A stretch of DNA of 32,932 nucleotides from Oscillospiraceae bacterium. GTDB lineage: Bacteria > Bacillota > Clostridia > Oscillospirales > Oscillospiraceae. This document shows positions 1-7,250 of the stretch, one piece after another. The notes beneath the pieces were generated by a model. That model had not been told where the DNA came from and did not search any database. It saw nothing but the letters and a program-made list of their open reading frames with translations. The position numbers were made by a program, and so were the translations under genes. Where the stretch lies: NCBI GenBank assembly GCA_031261745.1, contig JAISJC010000115.1:1-32932 (forward strand). Reading direction: 5' to 3'. The number at the start of each line of letters is the position of its first letter. Position 1 is the first letter of the stretch.

Positions 1-1226
1 TACAGCTTCTCGCGGGCGTATTTATGGTGATTATGGGCGTGAATATGCTCGGCATTTTCCCGTGGCTGCGCAAATTTCAGCCGCGGCTGCCGCGGGCGTT
101 ATCGAGCCTAATCAACCGCGAAAAAGGCAGGAGCAATTCACCGCTGATTGTCGGACTGCTGAACGGACTTATGCCCTGCGGACCCTTGCAGGCGATGCAG
201 TTGTACGCGCTGTCAACAGGCTCGCCGTTCAGGGGCGCGGTATCAATGCTGCTGTTCAGCTTGGGAACGGTTCCGCTGATGTTCGGACTGGGCGCGCTGA
301 GTTCGCTGCTGTCCAAGAAGTTCACGCGCAAGGTGATGACGGCGGGCGCGGTGCTTGTTACGGTACTCGGACTCACAATGTTCTCGCAGGGCTTCGCACT
401 TTCGGGCTTCGCCGGTTTGAGTTTCACGGAGGGAGCCGCGACCGAGAGCGTAATCGTGGACGGAGTGCAGTTTGTTAGCTCCACGCTGGCCTCCGGCGCG
501 TACCCTAAAATTACCGTACAGGCGGGGATTCCGGTCAAATGGACGATTGACGCGCCGAAAGGCAGTATCAACGGCTGTAACAACCGTCTGCAAATCCCCG
601 AATACGGTCTTGAATATAAGTTTCAGACGGGCGAAAATATCATTGAGTTCACGCCGACGGAAACGGGCAAAATACCGTACAGCTGCTGGATGGGAATGAT
701 AAGAAGTTCGATAACGGTCGTCGAGGCCGGCGCGGAAACGCCGCCCGCAACCGTACCCGCAAACGTAAGCATACCCACTGACAATGTTGCGGTAGCGGAG
801 TTGATTACCGCGCCGGACGGTTCAAACGCAACCTCGCAGGAGGTGACAATCGCGCTTACCGATGACGGATACAGCCCCGCAATAGTAGTCGTACAGGCCG
901 ACGTTGAAACGGCGTGGGTGATTGACGTCGATTCGACGGCGGACAGCAATTTCTCGTTCCTCGTGCCGATATACGGAGTTTACGAGGAGTTGAATTTAGG
1001 CGAAAACGGCTTTTACCTGTTTCCGTCCGAGAGCTTTGAGTTTTCAAACGGTGACAACAGTTTCTACGGCTACGTCGCGGTTGTAGAGGATTTGGAAACC
1101 GCGGATACAGACGCAATCAGGCGGGAAGTATCGGCGTTTCAAACGCTCATCTACCCGCCGGACACATTCCTAAATAACGGTGCGGTGCCGAGCTGTCACC
1201 GACCGCAGGACGGGGAGGAGTACTGA
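1..1226 (+). CDS. DsbD_2/TauE-like membrane protein with cupredoxin-like domains (5' end missing)
   Basis: The reading frame is open through the left edge (codons start at base 3), so the N-terminus is missing and the first visible ATG at 24 is internal. Numbering from that ATG, transmembrane stretches lie near residues 1-15, 40-60, 70-95 and 105-127, with the MPCG motif (50-53) typical of the DsbD_2/TauE-SafE (UreH-like) families. A first cupredoxin-like domain (about 143-235) carries C185 in GCNNR and C221 in YSCWMGM, a Cys/Met arrangement suited to Cu(I). A second similar domain (about 265-355) lacks these cysteines and may be structural only. In family members an HMA domain often precedes the membrane part; it would lie outside this window. 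Position at the head of a copA-copZ cluster suggests a role in copper delivery or redox handling at the membrane. The family assignment is fairly sure; the exact role is inferred. Confidence 0.8.
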   Translation, partial: QLLAGVFMVIMGVNMLGIFPWLRKFQPRLPRALSSLINREKGRSNSPLIVGLLNGLMPCGPLQAMQLYALSTGSPFRGAVSMLLFSLGTVPLMFGLGALSSLLSKKFTRKVMTAGAVLVTVLGLTMFSQGFALSGFAGLSFTEGAATESVIVDGVQFVSSTLASGAYPKITVQAGIPVKWTIDAPKGSINGCNNRLQIPEYGLEYKFQTGENIIEFTPTETGKIPYSCWMGMIRSSITVVEAGAETPPATVPANVSIPTDNVAVAELITAPDGSNATSQEVTIALTDDGYSPAIVVVQADVETAWVIDVDSTADSNFSFLVPIYGVYEELNLGENGFYLFPSESFEFSNGDNSFYGYVAVVEDLETADTDAIRREVSAFQTLIYPPDTFLNNGAVPSCHRPQDGEEY

Positions 1227-1227
1227 A

Positions 1228-1332
1228 ATGCAATTTTTATTAAGTCATTGGCGCTGCGTACTGCCGGTAATCGTAATAATCGCCGTGGGTTTCTTTTCGC
1301 GCGAAAAGCCGAAAAACAAAGGCAAAAAATAA
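1228..1332 (+). CDS. 34-residue single-pass membrane peptide
   Basis: A short ORF starts one base after the stop of the preceding gene, with a good ribosome binding site (GGGGAGGAG about 7 nt upstream, inside the previous gene's last codons). It encodes a 34-residue peptide with a hydrophobic stretch (residues 11-23, VLPVIVIIAVGFF) followed by a strongly basic tail (SREKPKNKGKK), the layout of a small N-out/C-in membrane protein. The next gene follows after 21 nt. Spacing and the Shine-Dalgarno argue that it is translated as part of the copper operon. I do not recognise a family. It could be a small accessory subunit of the DsbD-like or FtrD-like protein, or only a translational coupler. Confidence 0.5.
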   Translation: MQFLLSHWRCVLPVIVIIAVGFFSREKPKNKGKK

Positions 1333-1353
1333 ATCGGGGGAAATTGACAGTTA

Positions 1354-1809
1354 ATGAAAAGAATAATACAGTTTATCGTACTCATTCTCGCGGCTTCGCT
1401 GCTCTCCGCGTGTTCGGGCGGCGCAAAAACGATAGTTGACGCGGACGTGGTTATCGCGAAGAACACGATAAGCGCGAAGGCGCAGTTTATTCCCGTCGAG
1501 GTTGACGGCACTAAGCTCGAAATTATCGCCGTGACCGCGCCCGACGGCACGATTCGCACGGCGTTCAACACGTGTCAGGTGTGTTACGATTCGGGCAAGG
1601 GTTTTTACAAGCAGGTCGGCGACGTGTTTGTCTGCCAAAACTGCGGAAACCGTTTCAAGACGAGCGACGTCGAGGTTGAGAGCGGCGGCTGTAACCCCGT
1701 TCCGCTTTGGGACGAGTGGACTACCGAAACGGACGACACTATCACCGTTCCGCTTGAACTGCTGCGGGAGGCGACCGCGATATTCTCCAACTGGAAAACC
1801 GAATATTAA
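1354..1809 (+). CDS. FtrD-like (DUF2318) Cys-rich lipoprotein
   Basis: This is a 151-residue protein with a lipoprotein signal peptide (lipobox LLSAC, lipidated C20). The mature part carries C74-x2-C77, C94-x2-C97 and C113 in the pattern FNTCQVCYD...[10 protein letters not shown]...GGCNP. That pattern is typical of the DUF2318 / FtrD-like domain, thought to bind a metal or Fe-S centre in membrane-associated iron or copper systems. A GGGGG ribosome binding site precedes the ATG. copA begins 13 nt after the stop. As an extracytoplasmic lipoprotein beside a DsbD-like transporter and a cupredoxin, it plausibly accepts electrons or metal at the outer face of the membrane. The domain is recognised with fair certainty; the bound cofactor is not known from the sequence. 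Confidence 0.75.
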   Translation: MKRIIQFIVLILAASLLSACSGGAKTIVDADVVIAKNTISAKAQFIPVEVDGTKLEIIAVTAPDGTIRTAFNTCQVCYDSGKGFYKQVGDVFVCQNCGNRFKTSDVEVESGGCNPVPLWDEWTTETDDTITVPLELLREATAIFSNWKTEY

Positions 1810-1822
1810 CAGAGGTGAAAAT

Positions 1823-4021
1823 ATGCAAACTCTAACACTGCCGATCGGCGGAATGACCTGCGCGGCCTGCGCTGCAAGGGTGCAGAAAGCAATCTCGAAA
1901 ATCAGCGGCACCGACAGCGTCACCGTGAATTTCGCGACGGAAAAAGCGACGTTCAGCTACGACCCCGAAGCGGTGCGCCTTGCGGACGTCAAGGATGCCG
2001 TGGTGAAAGCGGGGTATAAGGTCCTCGAAAAGTCCGACGCGGACGAGGACAGGGCGCGCAAGCAAAAGGAAATCCGCATATTGTGGACGAAATTCATCGT
2101 TTCCGCCGTATTCGCCCTGCCGCTGCTGTATATCGCGATGGTGCCGATGATTAAGTTCGTGCGGCTGCCGTTCCCCGGCGGCATTGACCCGATGACGTTC
2201 CCGCTGATTTACGCCGTCGCCGAGATTATTCTCGTCATTCCCTGCATAGCCGTGGGGTACCGCTTCTACACAGTGGGCTTTAAGGCTCTCGTTATGCGAA
2301 GCCCGAATATGGACAGCCTGATTGCTGTCGGAACGACGGCGGCGGTGCTGTACAGTATATATAATGTGTTCCAAATCATAAACGGCAGCTTCGGCGCGGT
2401 TGAAAGCCTGTACTTTGAAACGGCGGGCGTGATTATCACGTTGATTCTGCTCGGCAAATCGCTTGAAGCCCGCGCCAAGGGGCGCACGAGCGACGCTATC
2501 AAGAAATTAATGGGGCTTGCGCCGAAAACCGCGATTGTCATCGACGCGAGCGGCGCGGAGCGCGAAATCCCGATTGACGACGTGGAAATCGGCGACATTC
2601 TGCTCGTAAAACCCGGCGCGAAAATCCCTGTGGACGGTTCTGTAGTGGATGGCCACAGCGCGGTGGACGAGAGTATGCTCACGGGCGAGAGTATCCCCGT
2701 TGACAAGGCGGCGGGCGATAAGGTTTTCGCCGCGACGATTAACGCGAACGGCGTACTGAAATTCAAAGCGGAGAAAATCGGCAGCGAAACCGCGTTCTCG
2801 CAGATAATCAAGCTCGTGGAGGACGCGCAGGGCAGTAAAGCCCCGATAGCCGCGCTCGCGGACACGGTCAGCGGAATTTTCGTGCCGATTGTAATCGGAA
2901 TTGCCGTTGTTGTGGGGCTTGCGTGGTTTATCGGCACGCGCGACGTTGAACACTCGCTCACGATTTTCGTATCAATCCTCGTCATCGCCTGCCCGTGCGC
3001 ACTCGGACTTGCCACGCCGACTGCGATAATGGTCGGAACCGGCAAGGGCGCGGAGAACGGCATACTGATCAAGGGCGGCGAAGCACTTGAAACGGCTCAC
3101 AAGGTTCAGACAATCGTCTTTGATAAGACAGGCACAATTACCGAGGGCAAGCCCGTCGTCACCGATATAATCACCGGTTTGGACAAGACCGAGTTTTTGC
3201 GGCTTGTCGCGGCGGTGGAAAAGAACAGCGAACACCCGCTCGCGGCGGCGATTGTCGCGGAATACGAGGACGAACTGCCACCCGCGGAGGATTTCGAGTC
3301 CGTTACCGGCAAGGGCGTTCTCGCGACCGTCGAGGGGAAACGCGTGGCAATCGGCAACAAGAAACTCGTCGAGGTCGGCGGAAACACCGACACCCTCGCG
3401 GAGGAAGGCAAAACGCCGATGTACGTTTCGATTGACGGCGCGTACGCCGGAGTTATCGCGGTCGCCGACACGGTGAAACCGTCGAGCAAAGCGGCGATTG
3501 AGAGCCTGCACAAGCTCGGCATTACGGTCGCGATGATTACGGGCGACAACGCGAAAACCGCCGCCGCGATTGCAAAGCAAGTCGGGATTGACCGCGTACT
3601 CGCCGAGGTTATGCCGCAGGACAAGGCGAACGAAGTCAAAAAATTACAGGCGGAGGGAGTGCGCGTCGCGATGGTCGGCGACGGCATAAACGACGCTCCC
3701 GCGCTGGCGCAGGCGGACATCGGAATCGCAATCGGCAGCGGCACGGACGTGGCGATGGAGAGCGCGGACATTGTGCTGATGCGCTCCGACCTGCGCGATG
3801 TTCCCACCGCGTTAAAGCTCTCAAAACAGACAATCCGCAACATCAAGCAAAATCTGTTCTGGGCGTTCGGGTACAATGTTGTCGGGATTCCGATTGCGGC
3901 GGGGGTGCTGTACCTGTTCGGCGGTCCGCTATTGAATCCGATATTCGCGGCGGCGGCGATGAGCCTGTCGAGCGTTTCGGTGCTGACAAATGCGCTGAGA
4001 CTAAAACGCTTCAAGGCGTAG
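1823..4021 (+). CDS. copA: Cu(I)-exporting P1B-type ATPase CopA
   Basis: This 732-residue ATPase moves Cu(I) out of the cytoplasm. Order of parts: one N-terminal HMA domain with GMTCAAC (C13, C16); transmembrane helices; actuator loop LTGES (T287-G288-E289); the CPC metal site in helix 6 (C390-P-C392); phosphorylation site DKTGT (D434); HP motif (H471-P472); and hinge GDGINDAP (619-626). Helix 7 has YN(x4)P (Y684, N685, P690) and helix 8 has MxxSS (M713, S716, S717), which mark the P1B-1 Cu(I)/Ag(I) subgroup. An upstream in-frame extension to 1628 exists but lies within the FtrD-like gene; the ATG at 1823 is preceded by AGAGGTGA and begins exactly at the HMA domain. It sits in an operon with copZ and a two-component pair, which supports copper as substrate. 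Confidence 0.96.
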   Translation: MQTLTLPIGGMTCAACAARVQKAISKISGTDSVTVNFATEKATFSYDPEAVRLADVKDAVVKAGYKVLEKSDADEDRARKQKEIRILWTKFIVSAVFALPLLYIAMVPMIKFVRLPFPGGIDPMTFPLIYAVAEIILVIPCIAVGYRFYTVGFKALVMRSPNMDSLIAVGTTAAVLYSIYNVFQIINGSFGAVESLYFETAGVIITLILLGKSLEARAKGRTSDAIKKLMGLAPKTAIVIDASGAEREIPIDDVEIGDILLVKPGAKIPVDGSVVDGHSAVDESMLTGESIPVDKAAGDKVFAATINANGVLKFKAEKIGSETAFSQIIKLVEDAQGSKAPIAALADTVSGIFVPIVIGIAVVVGLAWFIGTRDVEHSLTIFVSILVIACPCALGLATPTAIMVGTGKGAENGILIKGGEALETAHKVQTIVFDKTGTITEGKPVVTDIITGLDKTEFLRLVAAVEKNSEHPLAAAIVAEYEDELPPAEDFESVTGKGVLATVEGKRVAIGNKKLVEVGGNTDTLAEEGKTPMYVSIDGAYAGVIAVADTVKPSSKAAIESLHKLGITVAMITGDNAKTAAAIAKQVGIDRVLAEVMPQDKANEVKKLQAEGVRVAMVGDGINDAPALAQADIGIAIGSGTDVAMESADIVLMRSDLRDVPTALKLSKQTIRNIKQNLFWAFGYNVVGIPIAAGVLYLFGGPLLNPIFAAAAMSLSSVSVLTNALRLKRFKA

Positions 4022-4034
4022 GGAGGAGGATATT

Positions 4035-4625
4035 ATGAAGAAACTTGCACTTATCGCGCTCGCAATTATGGTGACAGCCCTCGCCGCCTGCGCGCAGCTC
4101 GACGTTGTCGGGACGGACGCTGTACGCGCGTTTGGGGAAGTCGCCGCTTCACTTGAAAGTGTTGACGATTCGGGAACGTGGCATCTCACAGCTCCGGACG
4201 GCAAAACCGTGCTGATACTCAACGACAATTTTGTGTCGGTAGTTTTTGACGCGCAGCCGTTTTACGACGCGGGCTTCACAGGAGATTTTCAGGAACAATT
4301 TGAAAGAACGCGAAGCATAAGCGACGCGGCTGGAAGCCACGATTCGCCGCGCAATATGGTTGAGCATATCGTTAAAAATGACCGTGAAATTGTCGGCTAT
4401 CACACCGCGCTGGACCATTACAATATTGATTTGGGCGGCGGCAATATGTTCGAGTGGGCAAAGAATACGGGAGCAAACGACAAAGACGTAGTGTTCGTCC
4501 TCAATCCGGAGCCGTTCATAAGCGCGGGCGTTGACCCGAACGCAATTGAGGGCTGGACTTTCGCGAAAGTGCCGACCGATAACGGAGAGGTTGACAAGCT
4601 ACTGAAAGCGTTTGACTTAAAGTAG
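4035..4625 (+). CDS. Unrecognised lipoprotein within the copper operon
   Basis: This is a 196-residue protein with a type II signal peptide (MKK start, hydrophobic core, lipobox L16-A-A-C19) and a strong GGGAGGAGG ribosome binding site. It starts 13 nt after copA and ends 34 nt before the likely copZ start. The mature chain has no cysteine after the lipidated one. It has scattered His/Met residues (GTWHL, AGSHDS, VEHIV, GYHTALDHYN, NMFEW), which could be metal ligands but do not form a motif I know. I do not recognise the family. Placement between the Cu(I) pump and its chaperone suggests an extracytoplasmic partner of CopA, for example a copper acceptor or sensor; this is inference only. Confidence 0.8.
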   Translation: MKKLALIALAIMVTALAACAQLDVVGTDAVRAFGEVAASLESVDDSGTWHLTAPDGKTVLILNDNFVSVVFDAQPFYDAGFTGDFQEQFERTRSISDAAGSHDSPRNMVEHIVKNDREIVGYHTALDHYNIDLGGGNMFEWAKNTGANDKDVVFVLNPEPFISAGVDPNAIEGWTFAKVPTDNGEVDKLLKAFDLK

Positions 4626-4659
4626 CTTGAAAAATCAATAAAAAAGGAGTATGATAACA

Positions 4660-4866
4660 ATGGCAAAAGCAAAAATCAATGTGGGCGGAATGACCTGCGA
4701 GCATTGCGTAAAGACGGTCACAAACGCAATCAGCGCGTTGCCCGGCGTCGGCAAGGTCAAGGTGAGCCTGAAAGCGAACACCGCGACGGTGGAGTACGAC
4801 GCCGATAAGGTTACGCTTGACGCAATCCACACCGCAATTAAGGAAGAGGAGTATGACGTTCTCTAA
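4660..4866 (+). CDS. copZ: Copper chaperone CopZ (single HMA domain)
   Basis: This is a 68-residue stand-alone heavy-metal-associated domain with the Cu(I)-binding motif GGMTCEHC (C13, C16) near the N-terminus and the usual beta-alpha-beta-beta-alpha-beta length. An in-frame ATG nine bases earlier (4651) lies only 1 nt from AAGGAG, whereas the ATG at 4660 is 10 nt from it, so 4660 is preferred. CopZ proteins carry Cu(I) in the cytosol and dock onto the N-terminal HMA domain of CopA. Its 3' end overlaps the start of the response regulator gene by 14 nt, which suggests translational coupling. Confidence 0.92.
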   Translation: MAKAKINVGGMTCEHCVKTVTNAISALPGVGKVKVSLKANTATVEYDADKVTLDAIHTAIKEEEYDVL

Positions 4867-5476
4867 GAAAACCGTCCTCGCCGTTGACGACGAGCCGATG
4901 ATTCTCGACGCCGTGACGGCGTTCCTCGAAAGCCGCGACTATCGTGTCCTGACCGCCGCAAACGGTCGGGACGCGTTGGCGCGCTTTGCGGAGGGCGGCA
5001 TCGACATAATTCTGCTCGACCTGATGCTCCCCGACATTTCGGGCGAAGACATTTGCCGGAAAATACGCGAAACGTCCAACGTGCCGGTTATTATGCTGAC
5101 CGCGAAAGTCGCGGAGAGCAGCCAGCTTCAAGGACTGGAAATCGGCGCGGACGATTACATCACAAAACCGTTCAGCCTGAAATTACTCGCGGCGCGCATT
5201 GAAGCCGTGCTGCGGCGCGTACACGAAAACGACCCCGCGCCGCTGTTTGCGGATATTCAGCTCACGGCGACCGAGCGGAAGATTGTGAACGCGCTCTCCC
5301 GCCGCCCGAACAGAATTTTCACGCGCGACGAGTTGATCGGTGCCGCCTTTGACGACGGATTTGACGGTTACGACCGCGTAATCGACACGCACATCAAGAA
5401 TCTGCGGCGCAAAATCGGCGCGGAATATATAAGAACCGTTCACGGTTTGGGATATAAGTGGGGTGCTGACGGGTGA
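4853..5476 (+). CDS. OmpR-family response regulator of the copper operon
   Basis: This is a 207-residue two-domain regulator. The receiver domain (about 6-118) has the acidic pair D12-D13, phosphoacceptor D56 (LLDLMLPD), T83 and K105 (TKPF). The C-terminal winged helix (about 130-204) ends with the typical IRTVHGLGYKW wing. The linker and the N-terminal strands of the effector domain look short. A TTG start at 4817 is possible, but the ATG at 4853 has GGAAGAGGAG just upstream and fits the family start. It overlaps copZ by 14 nt and the kinase gene by 4 nt (GTGA). Location suggests it controls the copper genes, although it could answer another envelope signal. Confidence 0.92.
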   Translation: MTFSKKTVLAVDDEPMILDAVTAFLESRDYRVLTAANGRDALARFAEGGIDIILLDLMLPDISGEDICRKIRETSNVPVIMLTAKVAESSQLQGLEIGADDYITKPFSLKLLAARIEAVLRRVHENDPAPLFADIQLTATERKIVNALSRRPNRIFTRDELIGAAFDDGFDGYDRVIDTHIKNLRRKIGAEYIRTVHGLGYKWGADG

Positions 5477-6264
5477 AATATCTGCTGTTCGGGCTGATAG
5501 TGCTGTTCACGCTCGCGGGCTTGATTTTCTACAACAATATGATGCACCTCGCCTGCGTCGTGTCAATGTTCCTCGCGCTCGCGGCGGGAGGGCTGTTTAC
5601 GCTGCACATCAACCGCCGCAATATGGAAAAACTTGCGCGGCAGGAGGAATTGCGCAAGCAGCTGACCGCGGACGTCGCCCACGAGCTGCGGACGCCGCTG
5701 ACCGCCGTCAGCACCAACTTAGAGGCGATGGCGGAGGGCGCGCTCGCGCCGACGCCGGAACGGCTGAACGCCTGTTACGACGAAATTCAGCGGCTCGGCA
5801 ACCTCGTCGCTGACTTGGAGAGCCTCGCTAAAACCGAGAGCGAAATCCTCAAACTCAACCTCGCGCCCGTTGACCTGTTGGAAGTCGCGGAAGAAGTGTT
5901 CGGCAATGTCGGCGGCGAGCGCGTTACGGTTCAGGCTGACCGCGAACGCCTTTTGCAGGTGCTGAATAATCTGCGCAGCAACGCCGAGAAATACGGCAAC
6001 GGCGGGATTTTTGTCACCGTAAAAAACAACGGCAAGTACGGCGAAATCGTCGTCGCCGACGACGGTTCCGGCATTTCCGAGGAGGATTTGCCGTACATTT
6101 TCGAGCGTTTCTATCGCGCCGACAAATCGCGGACGCGCGCCACGGGCGGCGCGGGAATCGGGCTTGCCGTCGTAAAAAGCATCGTAAACGCCCACGGCGG
6201 AACCGTGAGCGTTGAAAGCAAATCCGGCGAGGGAAGCAGGTTCACGGTTCAGCTGAAAAAGTGA
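5473..6264 (+). CDS. Sensor histidine kinase with minimal extracytoplasmic region
   Basis: This is a 263-residue kinase starting with GTG at 5473, overlapping the regulator's stop. Two transmembrane helices (about 3-19 and 25-45) are separated by only a few residues (YNNMMH), so there is no folded sensor domain. HisKA phosphoacceptor H70 lies in DVAHELRTPL. The HATPase part shows the N box (NNLRSNAEKYG), G1 (DDGSGI), F box (IFERFYR) and G2 (GGAGIGLAV). A kinase this small resembles intramembrane-sensing kinases, which usually take their signal from a partner protein or from within the membrane. The short loop contains two Met and one His, which could bind Cu(I); that is speculation. Its 3' end overlaps that of the convergent amidase by 16 nt. 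Confidence 0.92.
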   Translation: MKYLLFGLIVLFTLAGLIFYNNMMHLACVVSMFLALAAGGLFTLHINRRNMEKLARQEELRKQLTADVAHELRTPLTAVSTNLEAMAEGALAPTPERLNACYDEIQRLGNLVADLESLAKTESEILKLNLAPVDLLEVAEEVFGNVGGERVTVQADRERLLQVLNNLRSNAEKYGNGGIFVTVKNNGKYGEIVVADDGSGISEEDLPYIFERFYRADKSRTRATGGAGIGLAVVKSIVNAHGGTVSVESKSGEGSRFTVQLKK

Positions 6265-7040
6265 CGCTCCGCCCACGCGGCCACGCCGTCCGCCAAGCCC
6301 TGCGCGCACTTCTCCTGATATTCCGCGTCCGTGAGCAGCAAATCCTCGTCCTCGTTCGTCATATAACCAAGCTCAATCAGGCACACCGGCACCGTTGACC
6401 AGTTGAAGCCCGTCATATCGCGGCGCGGACTCAATCCGTTGTCCTTCGCGCCCGTTGCGGTGACGTAACTTTCGAGGATTATTTCGCCTGCGGCGACGCT
6501 CGCGTCCACGATGTCGGGGTTGTTCTCCTGCGTCGGGACGAGCATCGACGCGCCGTGAACGGACGCGTTTTCGCTACCGTCCGCGTGAATCCGAATGCAC
6601 AAATCCACGCCCGCGTCGTTCATCATCGTCGCCCGCTCGGAGTTGGAAATGTCCACCTCGTTCACAGTTCGCACCATCACAACCTCCGCGCCGAGCGCGG
6701 TCAGCTTCACTTCGAGCAGCAGCGCGACGTCGAGATTCACCTGATATTCGGGAACGCCCGAAAACCGCCCGGAGGTGCCGGAAGTCACCTTGGGCTTTTT
6801 TGTGTCCGAACCCGGAGCCTGCGGCTCCAAATCGGAGTTGCCCTTTTTCTGATGCCCCGCGTCAATCCCGATTTTCAAACCGGAGAGCGGGAACGGCTCC
6901 GGCGTGGGTTCCGGCGCGGCTTCCTGCGTCGGAGCAGCCGTTTCTTCAATCACAGGACTTTCACTGTCGCGTTGCGCGGCGCAACCGGTCAGCGCGACGG
7001 CGAGCGCGAGAAAAATTGTCGGAATCAGTTTTTTCATCAT
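6249..7040 (-). CDS. Lipoprotein N-acetylmuramoyl-L-alanine amidase (Amidase_3)
   Basis: This is a 263-residue zinc amidase that cleaves the bond between MurNAc and the stem peptide's L-Ala. It has a lipobox (LTGC, C20), a Pro/Glu/Thr-rich spacer (about 24-52) and an Amidase_3 domain with Zn ligands H63 (DAGH), E98 (PEYQ) and H152 (IRIHAD) and catalytic E223 (LIELGYM). The frame extends upstream to 7064, but the ATG-ATG at 7040/7037 follows a GGAGA site by 5-8 nt and begins the signal peptide. The membrane anchor places it on the outer face. The gene stands alone, divergent from the large surface protein and convergent with the kinase. Likely roles are cell-wall remodelling, cell separation or spore-related lysis. 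Confidence 0.93.
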   Translation of the reverse strand: MMKKLIPTIFLALAVALTGCAAQRDSESPVIEETAAPTQEAAPEPTPEPFPLSGLKIGIDAGHQKKGNSDLEPQAPGSDTKKPKVTSGTSGRFSGVPEYQVNLDVALLLEVKLTALGAEVVMVRTVNEVDISNSERATMMNDAGVDLCIRIHADGSENASVHGASMLVPTQENNPDIVDASVAAGEIILESYVTATGAKDNGLSPRRDMTGFNWSTVPVCLIELGYMTNEDEDLLLTDAEYQEKCAQGLADGVAAWAERHFFS

Positions 7041-7130
7041 ATCATTCTCCATTTTTCGCTTCATAATATATTATAGCCGCAAGAAATACGAAAGTAAAGC
7101 AAGTTATTATTTCTGTTTTGCGTTTTACTA

Positions 7131-7159
7131 TTGCAATTTGTAAAATGATGTGGTAAAAT
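7131..7159 (+). promoter_or_regulatory. Predicted promoter of the large surface protein
   Basis: TTGCAA (7131-7136) and TAAAAT (7154-7159) are separated by 17 nt, with a TGn extended -10 (7151-7153). Transcription would start near 7166, leaving a leader of about 85 nt that contains the hairpins at 7182-7235. Confidence 0.6.
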
Positions 7160-7166
7160 ATCACAT
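7148..7166. promoter_or_regulatory. Dyad overlapping the -10 element, possible operator
   Basis: The core TGTGGTAAAATATCACA (7149-7165) reads as ATGTGnTAnnnTAnCACAT once the flanking base on each side is added. It covers the -10 box and start site of the promoter for the surface-protein gene, a usual place for a repressor site. No regulator can be named. Confidence 0.4.
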
Positions 7167-7181
7167 ATATTTTTATAACCA

Positions 7182-7235
7182 CAAGAAACCGTACGGTTTC
7201 TTGCCCTTCGCGCCACAGGCGCGAAGGGCAAGAAA
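7182..7235 (+). repeat. Two mutually exclusive hairpins in the surface-protein leader
   Basis: A perfect 22-nt palindrome (7182-7203) is followed by an 18-bp stem (7197-7214 with 7218-7235, loop ACA). The segment around 7197-7203 (TTTCTTG) takes part in both, so the RNA can form only one at a time. There is no T tract after the second stem, so it is not a plain terminator. It may be a leader switch, an mRNA stabiliser or a REP-like element. Confidence 0.6.
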
Positions 7236-7250
7236 ACAAACAGAAATGAG

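Noticed and set aside
1628..1822. N-terminal extension of CopA
   Set aside because: It overlaps the FtrD-like gene in another frame; the ATG at 1823 has the ribosome binding site and starts the HMA domain.
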